DNA of 64,000 nucleotides from Paenibacillus agricola (lineage in GTDB: Bacteria; Bacillota; Bacilli; Paenibacillales; NBRC-103111): NCBI RefSeq assembly GCF_011440305.1, contig NZ_JAAOIW010000003.1, forward strand, positions 613,577-677,576, written 5' to 3'. The translations under genes were made by a program, and so were the position numbers. Within the stretch, counting starts at the first letter, position 1; every line of letters begins with the position of its first letter. Shown here one piece after another: positions 35,481-45,363 of this stretch. The notes beneath the pieces were generated by a model. The model had not been told where the DNA came from. It saw only the letters and a program-made list of their open reading frames with translations, and searched no databases.

Positions 35481-36010
35481 TTATTGCTAATTTTGAATTC
35501 ATATACTGATCTGACCGCATCGCTGCCTGTGGAGTATCACCTTCAACTATCACAATCCGTCCTCCAAAAAGCCAAAAAAGAATTCCGCAACATAAGGATC
35601 GCATATATTCAAATTCAATAGCTTCAAAAGTGCTTTATCATCATCATCTAATTTCGCTTTTTCAGGTCGATAAAGAGTTGTTCCATTTATCTGACCATCT
35701 ATACCACGCTCAACACGAATAATTGTTTTATTGTCACTTGTTAAATCAATAAAAGCCGGGGAATGAGAGTGGTTACCATCACTTGCCAATTTCCTGTTTG
35801 AGGTAAATCATAAAGAACCTTACATTTACATGATTCTCGTATTGCATTTGGATGTAAGCATCATTCTGCCTCATCTAATAGAAGTACATGAGGTCGTTGA
35901 GTTTCTACGGAAGGCTCTTTTTTGGCTGCGCTTTTTTTAGTAGTATTTTTCCTAATCCAGATTCTGATATATAACGTAAAGCTGCCATGAAGTACAGGAT
36001 CGCAATGCTA
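35392..36010 (-). pseudogene. Decayed OLD-family ATP-dependent nuclease
   Basis: Minus-strand pieces in several frames: RYISESGLGK; RPHVLLLDEAE (Walker B) followed by a stop and CLHPNAIRES; THSPAFIDLTSDNKTIIRVERG; and a TOPRIM start GGRIVIVEGDTPQAAM. After this the frame runs into unrelated DNA at the repeat border (KLEGKLEGNELLDIP). The ATP-binding N terminus and most of the TOPRIM domain are missing. A second, dead relative of the GajA-like nuclease at 51357-53198, lying between repeats A and the 36694 copy. Confidence 0.75.
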
Positions 36011-36027
36011 ACAACCTGTTTATACGA

Positions 36028-36640
36028 TCAATCAGGAATGAGAAAAATAATCCCCCCCACGATCTCGAGCAAACCGAGTAAACTCAGAGATGAAGCAAAT
36101 ACAGTTTCGTGTACATGTGAAACCTGCTGAATGGCAATGAAATGTCTCTCAACTATCCCCATATTAAAGCCACATGTAAACAAGCAATCATTACAACTAC
36201 AATTGTTGGATTTTTTACAATATCGAATGAAATTTGGAGACCACTCTCTTGCATTCTCCAACAGCTTCCGTTCTTTTTTATGGGCGTATCACTAGAATTA
36301 GATTCTGCCTTAGCAGCATGCTCTACATCATTAGTACGGACAAAAAAGAGTATAAAAAGAATGGAGCCCAAACCAATAATAAGTAACAGCCAATAAAATA
36401 ACCTACCGAAGTGTTTGCGTATAACATGGTTAAAATATCGATGTTACCCGTTATCCCTGTGAATAACATGACCTTTTTGTAGCCGTATTTATCTACTAAT
36501 AAGCCACCGATGGGTGCGCATAGTGCAGAAATGATGATATTTGTAGACCACGTTAAACCATGAAAAGCTCTTCCTACACCTAAATATTCGGAGATATCAT
36601 TCTGGTAATAGGACTGGACAAACCCGAAAGCAGCAACCAT
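36028..36640 (-). pseudogene. Decayed MFS transporter gene
   Basis: An N-terminal part AAFGFVQSYYQNDISEYLGV...GGLLVDKYGYKKVMLFTGI (36323-36640) contains MFS motif A. Downstream pieces in other frames (NPTIVVVMIACLHVALIWG; then SLSLLGLLEIVGGIIFLIPD to 36028) are later membrane segments. At least two frameshifts, so non-functional. Confidence 0.7.
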
Positions 36641-36693
36641 GCATAATTTTTTCCTTTAACATGTTGGACTCCCTCTATTTTTCGTGTAGCAAT

Positions 36694-36740
36694 ACAAAAA
36701 AAGAGACCCGCCAACAGGGCTAAGGTCTCAGAATTTTGAT
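36694..36740. repeat. Family B hairpin, partial copy
   Basis: AAAAAAAGAGACCCGCCAACAGGGC...GGTCTCAGAATTTTGATGATTT. GAGACC pairs with GGTCTC; minus-strand T-run, so it may terminate the GH172 operon's upstream neighbours or simply be a relic of the repeat. Confidence 0.6.
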
Positions 36741-36756
36741 GATTTCTGGCTGTTAA

Positions 36757-37836
36757 TTAAATAACTTCCAAATCATCCTTACTTGGAAATTGCGGATAGG
36801 ATTGATGCGGCTCGGACTGATACCAAAACGCCACAGAAGCGATATCGTCTTTTAACGGAAGATATCTTCTTCCTGAGCGCCAGCCCAATGCTTGAATCGT
36901 TACACGCAAATCATCTTCGAAACGAATCGGATCCATAATATGCCAACGGTACATCCCGAACCTTTGATTCGCCTGATATAAGCCATCCGCTTTAATGGCT
37001 TGGTGCATACCTAGGAATGCAGTAGAATACGTGACATATTGTCCGTCCTGATCCCAGTTCCATGCCCCTCCAAAATAATCTTCCGTTCCTGTACCGCATA
37101 TCGTCGGGAATTCTTTATCCCCATCCATAAAAAACTTAATTTCCCCTTCTCCGAACCATTTGTTGTTGTTCACCTGCCAGGCCAAATAAGTACCTACATA
37201 ATGTCCTTGTCCTTTTACTCCATCTAAGATCGTATGTACTTCCTTGTATTGAAGAGGGCTACTGCGGCGGTACTGCGCATGGAAGTAGGCCGCATCATTC
37301 GGGACATCGGTTAAAGTATAATCTACTTGATAATATAGTACGACATCCTCATCCGATATATTTTCCATCGTAATTTTGGCCGCTTTACGGAAAGGCATCT
37401 CCCAGTAGCTGTTAAAGCCGCCTGCCGGATTGACTGCTACCGGAACCGAATTGACGTTGCTCCGCTCGCACCAGCCATTACAGAAAAAGTCCCCTACCGG
37501 TACTTTTACCGAAGGCTCGTTCTCATTATCCCAATAAATATTGAAAATAAAGTACCGCCAAGCCTTCGGGTGGCAGGTCAACCAAATATGTTGGATCACT
37601 CCAGGTCCTGCAATATCCGCCATTGTAAAGACGGATTTTCCTGCGATGACAACGGAAGGGGAAATTTTCCAGCCTTGCCCCAAATCAATCGCGCATGCGG
37701 CGCCTGTTCCCTCTGTGGCCATTCCGCCTTTCCCTTTTTCTCCGGTAAAATTCTCAGCACTGATGGAACGTGTTTTCGCTTTAGATAATCTTGATAAGTT
37801 TCCTAAACCCATTCCTAATCCGTCAAATCCTGACAT
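36757..37836 (-). CDS. GH172 (DUF2961) glycosidase
   Basis: 359-residue protein of the DUF2961 family, now glycoside hydrolase family 172, which acts on fructofuranosides and D-arabinofuranosides. Typical segments are GPGVIQHIWLTCHPK, KVPVGDFFCNGW, GGFNSYWEMPFRKAAKITMEN, and GTGTEDYFGGAWNW near residue 250 carrying the acidic catalytic residues. No signal peptide, so it is cytoplasmic and acts on imported oligosaccharide. It is the last gene of the ABC operon. ATG 37836 has AGAAGGG 9 nt upstream. Confidence 0.87.
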   Translation of the reverse strand: MSGFDGLGMGLGNLSRLSKAKTRSISAENFTGEKGKGGMATEGTGAACAIDLGQGWKISPSVVIAGKSVFTMADIAGPGVIQHIWLTCHPKAWRYFIFNIYWDNENEPSVKVPVGDFFCNGWCERSNVNSVPVAVNPAGGFNSYWEMPFRKAAKITMENISDEDVVLYYQVDYTLTDVPNDAAYFHAQYRRSSPLQYKEVHTILDGVKGQGHYVGTYLAWQVNNNKWFGEGEIKFFMDGDKEFPTICGTGTEDYFGGAWNWDQDGQYVTYSTAFLGMHQAIKADGLYQANQRFGMYRWHIMDPIRFEDDLRVTIQALGWRSGRRYLPLKDDIASVAFWYQSEPHQSYPQFPSKDDLEVI

Positions 37837-37865
37837 ATGCTTCATCCCTTCTATTATGAAATCTT

Positions 37866-38903
37866 CTAAACGCTTAATTGATTATTTGAATCGAAGCCGC
37901 TCTTGTCGAGTTGCTTAGGAATGCCCGTTTTGTAATCATTGTGTTTCAAACATAGAACCGAGTGCTCTTGATGGATTAGGACCATCTCAGGAATGGAGCT
38001 ACGGCATACTTCTTTAACATGAGGGCAACGTGTTGCAAATTTACACCCCTTCAAGCCATACTCTTTCGACTCTAAGTCGGGAAGAGAGGATTCCTGATCC
38101 CACTTTTCCCCTACTTTAGGAATCGAGTCCAGCAGCAGTTCTGTATATGGATGCGCAGGATGGGTCAATATATTTTTGGCGTTTCCAAATTCAATCAAAT
38201 TGCCTCGGTACATGGTCGCGATGTAGTCGCTTACATAGTAAGCGGTAGACAGGTCATGAGTAATATAAACAAAGTTTACATTATATTCATCCTTTAGCTT
38301 TTTAAATAAATTAACGATGTTCATTCTAAGGGATGCATCTATCATAGCTACTGGTTCATCCGCTACTATTAACCGAGGCCTTGAGATGAGGGCCCGCGCA
38401 ATGGATATCCGCTGTAATTCACCGCCGGAGAACTGATTGGGGTATTTGCCCAGCACTTGATCGATCTCAAGACCGACCGACTTCAAGACATCGGCAACTA
38501 CGGTTTTTGCTTCCTTTCTCGTTTTGGCCACATCCAGGTTTAACGCCGTTTCAAACAAATATGTGTCTACTGTCTTCCTCATGCTGAAAGAAGTGAACGG
38601 ATTTTGAAAAATAGGCTGTACTATTTTAAAAAACTCTTTCCTGTTTTTCCGCTTACTGTAATACGATAATGGAACGCCATCAATCATGATGTCACCCGAC
38701 GACGGATCCAACAAGCGCAGGATCATCCTCGCCAACGTTGTTTTGCCGCAGCCAGATTCCCCCACGATGCTCATGATCTGAGGCTTGTCGCCCGGCAAGG
38801 TGAGACTGACCTCATCGATTGCTTTTATTTTGGTTCCGAGCAACATACCGCCTATTTTAAAATTCCGCGAAACGTTATTAATTTCGAGTATAGGATGCGC
38901 CAT
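37866..38903 (-). CDS. Peptide/oligosaccharide ABC transporter ATPase (OppF/DppF type)
   Basis: 345 residues with Walker A GESGCGKTT (near residue 47), Q-loop, signature FSGGELQRISIARAL (near 165), Walker B LIVADEPVAMID, and the C-terminal oligopeptide-ATPase cysteine region GCKFATRCPHVKEVC, typical of Opp/Dpp ATPases. AAAGGAAG precedes the ATG. Partner of the next ATPase. Confidence 0.9.
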   Translation of the reverse strand: MAHPILEINNVSRNFKIGGMLLGTKIKAIDEVSLTLPGDKPQIMSIVGESGCGKTTLARMILRLLDPSSGDIMIDGVPLSYYSKRKNRKEFFKIVQPIFQNPFTSFSMRKTVDTYLFETALNLDVAKTRKEAKTVVADVLKSVGLEIDQVLGKYPNQFSGGELQRISIARALISRPRLIVADEPVAMIDASLRMNIVNLFKKLKDEYNVNFVYITHDLSTAYYVSDYIATMYRGNLIEFGNAKNILTHPAHPYTELLLDSIPKVGEKWDQESSLPDLESKEYGLKGCKFATRCPHVKEVCRSSIPEMVLIHQEHSVLCLKHNDYKTGIPKQLDKSGFDSNNQLSV

Positions 38904-38929
38904 ATTTTACTTCCTTTCCGGTTGGCTTA

Positions 38930-39886
38930 CTAGAGCAAGTGGCAGCTGGCAACATGTCTGGGACCCACAGATACGGGAACCGGTTCATGCGTCCGGCAAC
39001 GTTCTTCAGCAAGCGGACATCTTGCGGCAAACCGGCAGCCACCAGGAGGATTCCTCAAACTGGGCGGTGTGCCCGGAATTCCTTCCTTCTGGCTGTTATC
39101 CCCTACCTTAGGCAGAGCGCTAATAAGCATCTTCGTGTATGGATGTTGCGGGTTGCTAAAAATTTGCTCGGTCGGGCCGATTTCGATCATCTGTCCGGCA
39201 TACATAATGCCCAATCGGTTCGTAATTTGATAATGAACTCCCATATCATGCGATACGATAACCATCGAGTTTTTCATCTTTTTCTGTACCCTGGACAGCA
39301 TCGTCAATATGCCTCTTTGCACAACAACGTCCAGAGCGGTTGTCGGTTCGTCCGCCAATACAATTTCCGGATTCAAGAACGTGGCTAGCGCTATGAGGAC
39401 CCGCTGTCTCATGCCTCCGCTCAGCTGGTGCGGATAAGCTTTCAGCACTTCAGGGGGCAGCTCCAGTTCTTTTAAATACCGGATGATTTCCTGTTCCAAT
39501 GCCTTCTTGTCTGTTTTATCATGATATTTGTTGATGGCGTCAAAAAATTGGCTTCGGATTCTTGTCACCGGATTCATGACATGCATGGCGCCCTGCGGGA
39601 CGTAAGAAATTGCTTTCCACCAGCTCTGATGGATTTCCCCATTGGACAAAGTTACTGGAGAGCCGTTTTTATCTTTGGTTTGAATCCGCACGGAGCCTTC
39701 CGAAATTTCCAGCGGGTAGCTGATCAGATCGTACATAACCTTCAGTAAGGTGGACTTTCCGCAGCCCGACTCCCCGGCTATCCCGAAAATTTCGTCCTTT
39801 TCAACGGTAAAATCAACACGATCCACGGCTTTCACGGTTCCCGACACCGTCTTGTACTGTGCGCTTACATTAGTTAGCTGCAGCAA
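38930..39886 (-). CDS. Peptide/oligosaccharide ABC transporter ATPase (OppD/DppD type)
   Basis: 318 residues: Walker A GESGCGKST (near residue 38), signature LSGGMRQRVLIALA, Walker B IVLADEPTTALD, and the C-terminal PPGGCRFAARCPLAEERC, again the Opp/Dpp C-terminal cysteine motif. Start TTG 39886 with AAGGAGG 10 nt upstream, overlapping the end of the upstream permease by 17 nt. Confidence 0.9.
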   Translation of the reverse strand: MLQLTNVSAQYKTVSGTVKAVDRVDFTVEKDEIFGIAGESGCGKSTLLKVMYDLISYPLEISEGSVRIQTKDKNGSPVTLSNGEIHQSWWKAISYVPQGAMHVMNPVTRIRSQFFDAINKYHDKTDKKALEQEIIRYLKELELPPEVLKAYPHQLSGGMRQRVLIALATFLNPEIVLADEPTTALDVVVQRGILTMLSRVQKKMKNSMVIVSHDMGVHYQITNRLGIMYAGQMIEIGPTEQIFSNPQHPYTKMLISALPKVGDNSQKEGIPGTPPSLRNPPGGCRFAARCPLAEERCRTHEPVPVSVGPRHVASCHLL

Positions 39887-40712
39887 GCTTCTTCCCCCTC
39901 CTTAACGCGGAATACTCTTGGTATCCTGACATAGTCAAGAACAGGGCGATAAAGATGAACATTTTCGCGACGACCGGCGCACCGATCCACCACCAGTGTC
40001 CGGCCAGCATGGCCTGATGTTGGTTTGCCCAATAAATCATCGTTCCTAAGGTCGCGCTTTCATTGCTCGACATCCCGATGATGGCAAGTCCCGACTCCGC
40101 AGTAATGGCAACCAGTACGGTATTAATAAAGTTGGCAAGCGACCATCCTGATACAAAGGGGAATATTTCTTTCGTTATAATTTTAAACGTGCCTTCCCCG
40201 GAAAAGCGCGCCGTATCGATAAATTCACGTTCTCTCAGCGATAACGCCATCGCGCGGATTTGTCTCGCCGGCCAGGGCCAGTTAAATATAATGAGCACGA
40301 GCGCAATGTACATTAAAGACGCTTTGCCTTTGGACAAGCTGCCGAGTAAAATCAAAATCGGCAAGGAGGGAATAACGATAAAGGAATCCGTCATCAAGGT
40401 GATGATTCTGTCGAGAAACCCGCCTTTCAATCCGGCCCAAAGCCCAACAAGCACACCGATCAGCGTTGCGAAAAAGGCGACGATTATCCCGATAATAAAT
40501 GAATTTTGAATCGACTTTGCAATTAGCCAAAACGTATCCTGCCCAAGGCTCGTTGTGCCAAGCCAATGCGCCGCGCCCGGCTTTAAGTTCTTAGGAAATT
40601 TCCCCCATTCTACAGGGTTGCCAGAATCAAATAGCGGTACAATAAACCCCAGGATCAGGAATATGCCTAAAATGAGTACTCCCAGCTTTAGCCGTGTGTT
40701 CCAATACGCCAT
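39870..40712 (-). CDS. ABC transporter permease (OppC/DppC type)
   Basis: 280 residues, six membrane segments, DppC-type EAA region REREFIDTARFSGEGTFKIITKEIFPF near residue 155. Shorter than usual DppC in its N-terminal loop. Translation is coupled to the neighbouring ATPase. GGGAGG precedes the ATG. Confidence 0.88.
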   Translation of the reverse strand: MAYWNTRLKLGVLILGIFLILGFIVPLFDSGNPVEWGKFPKNLKPGAAHWLGTTSLGQDTFWLIAKSIQNSFIIGIIVAFFATLIGVLVGLWAGLKGGFLDRIITLMTDSFIVIPSLPILILLGSLSKGKASLMYIALVLIIFNWPWPARQIRAMALSLREREFIDTARFSGEGTFKIITKEIFPFVSGWSLANFINTVLVAITAESGLAIIGMSSNESATLGTMIYWANQHQAMLAGHWWWIGAPVVAKMFIFIALFLTMSGYQEYSALRRGKKLAAAN

Positions 40713-40734
40713 GCCGATCCTCCCTCTTTCCTTC

Positions 40735-41733
40735 CTACTTATAACGCACCCGAGGGTCTATAAACGGATACAATAAATCGATAAAAAATGTCGCAGCGGC
40801 TACCGAAATGATGGAAACGGTAATGGTCCCCATGATCAAGTTGTAATCCGCCTGCAAAATGCCCCCGTAGAGCAGCATCCCAATGCCGGGATATCCGAAC
40901 AAAATTTCCGTAATCAAGGCTCCGTTGAATACGGCGCCGATTTGCAAGGCCAACATGGTGATCTGAGGCAATGCCGCATTAGGCAGAACATACTTGGTCA
41001 TAATCGTTCTTTCCTTCAACCCTTTCAAACGGGCAAAATGAACGTAATCCTCTTCGGCAATGCCCGCCGACAGCGTTTTCATACTAATCACCCACCAGCC
41101 CGTTCCGATTAAAACCATGGAAATCGCCGGCAACAGCGAGTTGTAGATCAAGCTACGGAGATGCTCCCATGTAAATCCTGTTCCCTTGACCGTCGTAGAA
41201 AGAGGAAATATGGGATATATATACGAGAACAGCATAATCAATATCAATGCCAGGATGTAATAAGGAATCGGGTATAGAACCATCGATACCCCTTCCAGCA
41301 CTTTTGAATATGCTTTTTCTTTTCGAAATCCTGCCAACAGACCGACCAGGTTGCCGATCAGCCAGGCAATCACCGTTGAAGTAAGTAGCAGCCCAAGCGT
41401 CCAGGGCAATGCGTTCGAGATCAGTTGATTAACCGGTGTAGGATACATGGCAAGCGAAGGGCCAAAATCTTGTGTGAAAATGACCCTCTTAAAAAATCCT
41501 ACATATTGCTCCCATAAAGTCCCTTCCAGCCCGAACGATTCATTTAACGATTTGCGCAGCGTTACAACCGCTTCCGGCTCCATAAAAGCCGATTTGGACA
41601 TCATTTGTCCGATCATCGCTTCCACCGGATCGGACGGCATAAATCTCGGCACGAAGAACACCGTTGTAATACCGATTAACACAACCAATAAAAAGGTCGC
41701 TATTCTACCTAACAAAAACTTGTAAAATCCCAT
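40735..41733 (-). CDS. ABC transporter permease (OppB/DppB type)
   Basis: 332 residues, six membrane segments, N terminus LLGRIATFLLVVLIGITTVFFVPRFMPSDPVE, the DppB signature, and EAA region AEEDYVHFARLKGLKERTIMTKYVLPNA near residue 228. GGGAG upstream of the ATG. First permease after the binding protein. Confidence 0.9.
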   Translation of the reverse strand: MGFYKFLLGRIATFLLVVLIGITTVFFVPRFMPSDPVEAMIGQMMSKSAFMEPEAVVTLRKSLNESFGLEGTLWEQYVGFFKRVIFTQDFGPSLAMYPTPVNQLISNALPWTLGLLLTSTVIAWLIGNLVGLLAGFRKEKAYSKVLEGVSMVLYPIPYYILALILIMLFSYIYPIFPLSTTVKGTGFTWEHLRSLIYNSLLPAISMVLIGTGWWVISMKTLSAGIAEEDYVHFARLKGLKERTIMTKYVLPNAALPQITMLALQIGAVFNGALITEILFGYPGIGMLLYGGILQADYNLIMGTITVSIISVAAATFFIDLLYPFIDPRVRYK

Positions 41734-41808
41734 AGGATACGCTCCCTTTTTAGAATCGCATACCAGGTTTGTTCAGCCCGGCATGCGAGACTCATCAGAC
41801 AAATCAGA

Positions 41809-43752
41809 CTATTTTTTCCCAGTAGGCTTCAGGTGAGGCAAGTAATACTTAAACTGTGACCACCACCACCATGGCCCCTCGTAAGCGTTTTCCGAGGTTT
41901 GGAACCCTTCCCAATAGTACGTATCGACAGGTACGAATTTCGATGTACCGAACATCGGGATAAACGGTAATTCTTTTACAAATTCTTTGTTGATTTCGGT
42001 AATGTTTTTAATGACAGCAGGATCGTTGCTTTTCATTCCCTGCAAATCATCCAGCAATTGGCTTACACGGTCGTTCGCCCAACGGTTTCGATTTCCGGGT
42101 GCTTGCTTGCCGTTTTCGACGACATACTGTTTATGCCAAGTTTGCATTTGAACTGTCGTATCCGGCAACAATCCGCAAGAAGGCCAATACGATCCTACTT
42201 CAAAAGCGCCAGTGGATTCACTAGTCCCGAAAGTAGCTGAATCCATTTGTTGAACATTTACATCAATACCGAATTTTCTCCATGTATCCGCAACAGCGAA
42301 GGCGAGCCTCATGGATTGGATTTCAAAGTTAGCGGGAGCGTTAATGGTCATTTGCCACGGAGAACCATCCGGCTTAAACCACTTATCCCCTTTCTTTGTA
42401 AATCCGTTCTTTGTCAGCAATTCGCTCGCTTTATTGGTATCGTATTTCCACCAGCCGATTCCAAATGTATCAACCAGCTGATTGTTTGCCGGCAAATCCT
42501 TGATTCCTTGTTGCTTCAGCATCTCGACCATGTCTTTGCCATAGCTTTCTTCGAACGGTTTATAACCGCCGCTGATTTCGAAGTTTTTCAACCAGTCCAC
42601 CATCGGTTTGTGGTAATTCTTTTGCAGTACCGAAATAGGAGGCACCTGAATCGGCGATACTCTCAACATCCCGCCGAAGGTAGCCATCGACACATTCTTG
42701 ATATCGGTCGCCAGTGCTAATGCCCAACGGACATCTGGATTGTTGTAAGGCGCCTTCGAGACGTTGAAGGACATTCCGCGCTGACAAGGATCATCCATTG
42801 TCGCATACGGGAAGTTTTTATACCAAGCTCTTGCAAATTCGTTTTTCTTTCTTAAAATATCCCAGCTCTCCGGCGTAATATCCTGCAGCACGTCCATATC
42901 ATGTTGGATTGCCGCGATTATGCGCTTCTCTTCCGGACCATAGGACTTGAACAGAATGTACTTCGGTATCGGCTCTCCTGCAAGTTTGCCGACATCGCTT
43001 TTCTTCCAGTCTTCCCTTTTCTCATACAGGAACCAGTAACCTTGCGGATCGCGATCTTTCAACTTGTACGGTCCGACGCCAATCGGGTTTGAAAATTTAA
43101 ATTTGGTCGGATCTTCCTTTTCCCAAATATGCTTAGGAAGAATCTTAAAAGAGTTACCGTAAATAACAACGCCCAATTTTTGAGCCAATCTCGTTTCCGG
43201 CTTGACGGTTTCCACCTCAATGGTGTAATTATCAAGCGCTTTCATTGTTTTCACCAAGCTTGTGTAAAATCCGTTAAACCCGAACTCTTTTGTTTTCATA
43301 ATCAAATCTGAAGTGAATTCGATATCCTTGGCCGTGAATTCCACGCCGTCCGACCAAGCTAAGCCCTCCTGGACCTTAAATTTAAATTTGGTATTCGTAT
43401 TGTCCAACGGTTCCGGCATCGTTGCCGCTAAATTGGGGATTTGATCACCTTTTACTGTATCGATCTCCCACAAATGAGACTGCATCAATTGATGCAAGCC
43501 GGCTGATGTGTGAACTGAGCCTGGCATGTACGGGTTCATCGATTGCGGATCGGCTTGGCGGCCGTTAAGGATATCCACAATTAACGTTTCGTTTCTAGGC
43601 GTTCCGGCATCGGTCATCCTTGCGGTGCCGCTTGGCTCATTCTTATCTGTAGCAGTTGGATTTTGCGGCGCCACCGCATCCGTACAGGCTGTCAGTAACA
43701 AAACTGATGACAAAAATAAACTTAAAAGCGTATTCATTTGCCTTTTTCTCAT
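41809..43752 (-). CDS. Family 5 solute-binding lipoprotein
   Basis: 647 residues, long for family 5. Lipoprotein signal ending VLLLTAC with Cys23. Mature part: SVHTSAGLHQLMQSHLWE, GLAWSDGVEFTAKDIEFT (the typical W-SDG-FTA-D motif), SNPIGVGPYKL and MSFNVSKAPYNNPDVRWALALATD. The frame is open to 43797, but ATG 43752 has GAGGAGGAG just upstream. In this context (GH172, YesMN) the ligand is probably an oligosaccharide rather than a peptide. A TATACT -10 element lies near 43785, with no good -35, fitting an activator-dependent promoter. Confidence 0.88.
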   Translation of the reverse strand: MRKRQMNTLLSLFLSSVLLLTACTDAVAPQNPTATDKNEPSGTARMTDAGTPRNETLIVDILNGRQADPQSMNPYMPGSVHTSAGLHQLMQSHLWEIDTVKGDQIPNLAATMPEPLDNTNTKFKFKVQEGLAWSDGVEFTAKDIEFTSDLIMKTKEFGFNGFYTSLVKTMKALDNYTIEVETVKPETRLAQKLGVVIYGNSFKILPKHIWEKEDPTKFKFSNPIGVGPYKLKDRDPQGYWFLYEKREDWKKSDVGKLAGEPIPKYILFKSYGPEEKRIIAAIQHDMDVLQDITPESWDILRKKNEFARAWYKNFPYATMDDPCQRGMSFNVSKAPYNNPDVRWALALATDIKNVSMATFGGMLRVSPIQVPPISVLQKNYHKPMVDWLKNFEISGGYKPFEESYGKDMVEMLKQQGIKDLPANNQLVDTFGIGWWKYDTNKASELLTKNGFTKKGDKWFKPDGSPWQMTINAPANFEIQSMRLAFAVADTWRKFGIDVNVQQMDSATFGTSESTGAFEVGSYWPSCGLLPDTTVQMQTWHKQYVVENGKQAPGNRNRWANDRVSQLLDDLQGMKSNDPAVIKNITEINKEFVKELPFIPMFGTSKFVPVDTYYWEGFQTSENAYEGPWWWWSQFKYYLPHLKPTGKK

Positions 43753-43853
43753 TAACACTCCTCCTCGTATTGGGCTAAATGAAGTATAGCATCCCAATCG
43801 GTTTTTGAATTTTGTGAATATTTGATTTCTTCTAAAAATATTGGGACTTGTTT

Positions 43854-45347
43854 TTAAATCATTTTTTGATACTCCTTCGGAGTTATGTCCTCAATGCTTT
43901 TGAACACGGTACTGAAGTAGGCCGCATCTTGAAATCCGACCATTTCCGCCACTTGGTATACTTTCAAGTCCTTTTGTTTTAAAAACTCTTTCGCTTTTCG
44001 AACTCTTGCTTGATTTACATATTCGCTAAAGGATAAACCCGTATGTTTTTTCAGCTGAGTACTGAAATACCAAGGATTTACATATACCTCCTCCGAAATC
44101 ATTTTTAAAGTAATATCTTCCATATAATGTGTATTTATATATTTGATAGCCGCATGAATGTAAAAAGGCATATAATTACCTTCTTCCGTCTTCATAATGA
44201 TCCCCATTACGAACTTTTTGAACCAATTTAATAAAAGCCGGTATGTTTTCAGTTCCTTCAATTCACGTAAATAATCATCTTGCCGTCCAAAATGTTGTTC
44301 GATATCGATACCGTGATCCTTTAAGTGTTGTTCCAGTGAAATCAATTCTCTCAGCGTTTCTTTCCTTATACGGACAGGATCAACATATACATCGAGAAGA
44401 TACAACTGATTCAGATTTGTTGAGAGATATTGCTGCGCCATCTGGAGATTGCCGTTCATCATATGCTTCAACAGTATCTGGTTGGAAAAGTAATTATTTA
44501 ATGCATACTTCTTTTGGCGTTCGACGAATTCGAGATACATCTCCATATCCATAAAGATGGATAGCACGTTAAATTCTAAAAACTCAATCATTTGCATACA
44601 GGTGTTATAAGCATCTTGTAAGCATTTGGGACCGTTCATAAAACGATGCATGGCCATACAGAGACGAAATCCACTTTTACAAATATTAGGAAATACCCTT
44701 TGTCTGACTGTTGCTATGTCAATTGAATTTTGAAAAAGCACGACGATAATATCATCAAAGGTTACCATTTCCAGAAATTCGTTATCCCCATTCCTATTTA
44801 CAAATTCTTTCTTCAGTTGTTCTTCAAGCAACGGATCCTTATAGTCTTTAATTTTAATAATAATCATCTGCAAATGAGCATAGACAGCCCATTCTTCAGA
44901 CAATTCCTGCTTTCCCGATATAACAGCTTCCAAAACTTTTTTTTTATTGGACTCCAGTGTTTTTTTCTCTTTATGCTTCACGTTATCCTCAAGGGTACGA
45001 AGAAGATCTACTACAGTCTGGTAATGGCAGGGCTTCAACAAATAATCATGCGCACCATTTTTCAAAGTTTGTCTGACGAATTCAAAATCAGAATGGCCGC
45101 TTAGCACAACGACCGTTGTATCAGGATACTGAGCACGGATTCTTTTTGTTAACTCAATTCCATCCATATCAGGCATCTTGACATCGGTAATCACAACATC
45201 AACCGCTTTTTCTGTCAATATTCTCAGCGCTTCATGCGGACTTTGCACCATATTTACGATTTCATAGTCAGGACAATGTTTGGACAATATCTTATTCAAG
45301 CCCTTTAAAACTGTTATTTCATCATCCACGATTAAGATTTTAAGCAT
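43854..45347 (-). CDS. YesN-type response regulator (REC + AraC HTH)
   Basis: 497 residues. N-terminal receiver domain ILIVDDEITVLKG with phospho-acceptor Asp55 (VVITDVKMPDMDG) and Lys (YLLKPCHY near residue 105). A long middle region of about 270 residues follows, then the AraC-type DNA-binding domain at the C terminus (DITLKMISEEVYVNPWYFSTQLKK; VAEMVGFQDAAYFSTVFKS). AAAGGGGG precedes the ATG. It is cotranscribed with the kinase and is probably the activator of the binding-protein promoter immediately downstream. Confidence 0.9.
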   Translation of the reverse strand: MLKILIVDDEITVLKGLNKILSKHCPDYEIVNMVQSPHEALRILTEKAVDVVITDVKMPDMDGIELTKRIRAQYPDTTVVVLSGHSDFEFVRQTLKNGAHDYLLKPCHYQTVVDLLRTLEDNVKHKEKKTLESNKKKVLEAVISGKQELSEEWAVYAHLQMIIIKIKDYKDPLLEEQLKKEFVNRNGDNEFLEMVTFDDIIVVLFQNSIDIATVRQRVFPNICKSGFRLCMAMHRFMNGPKCLQDAYNTCMQMIEFLEFNVLSIFMDMEMYLEFVERQKKYALNNYFSNQILLKHMMNGNLQMAQQYLSTNLNQLYLLDVYVDPVRIRKETLRELISLEQHLKDHGIDIEQHFGRQDDYLRELKELKTYRLLLNWFKKFVMGIIMKTEEGNYMPFYIHAAIKYINTHYMEDITLKMISEEVYVNPWYFSTQLKKHTGLSFSEYVNQARVRKAKEFLKQKDLKVYQVAEMVGFQDAAYFSTVFKSIEDITPKEYQKMI

Positions 45348-45363
45348 TGTAAAAATCCCCCTT

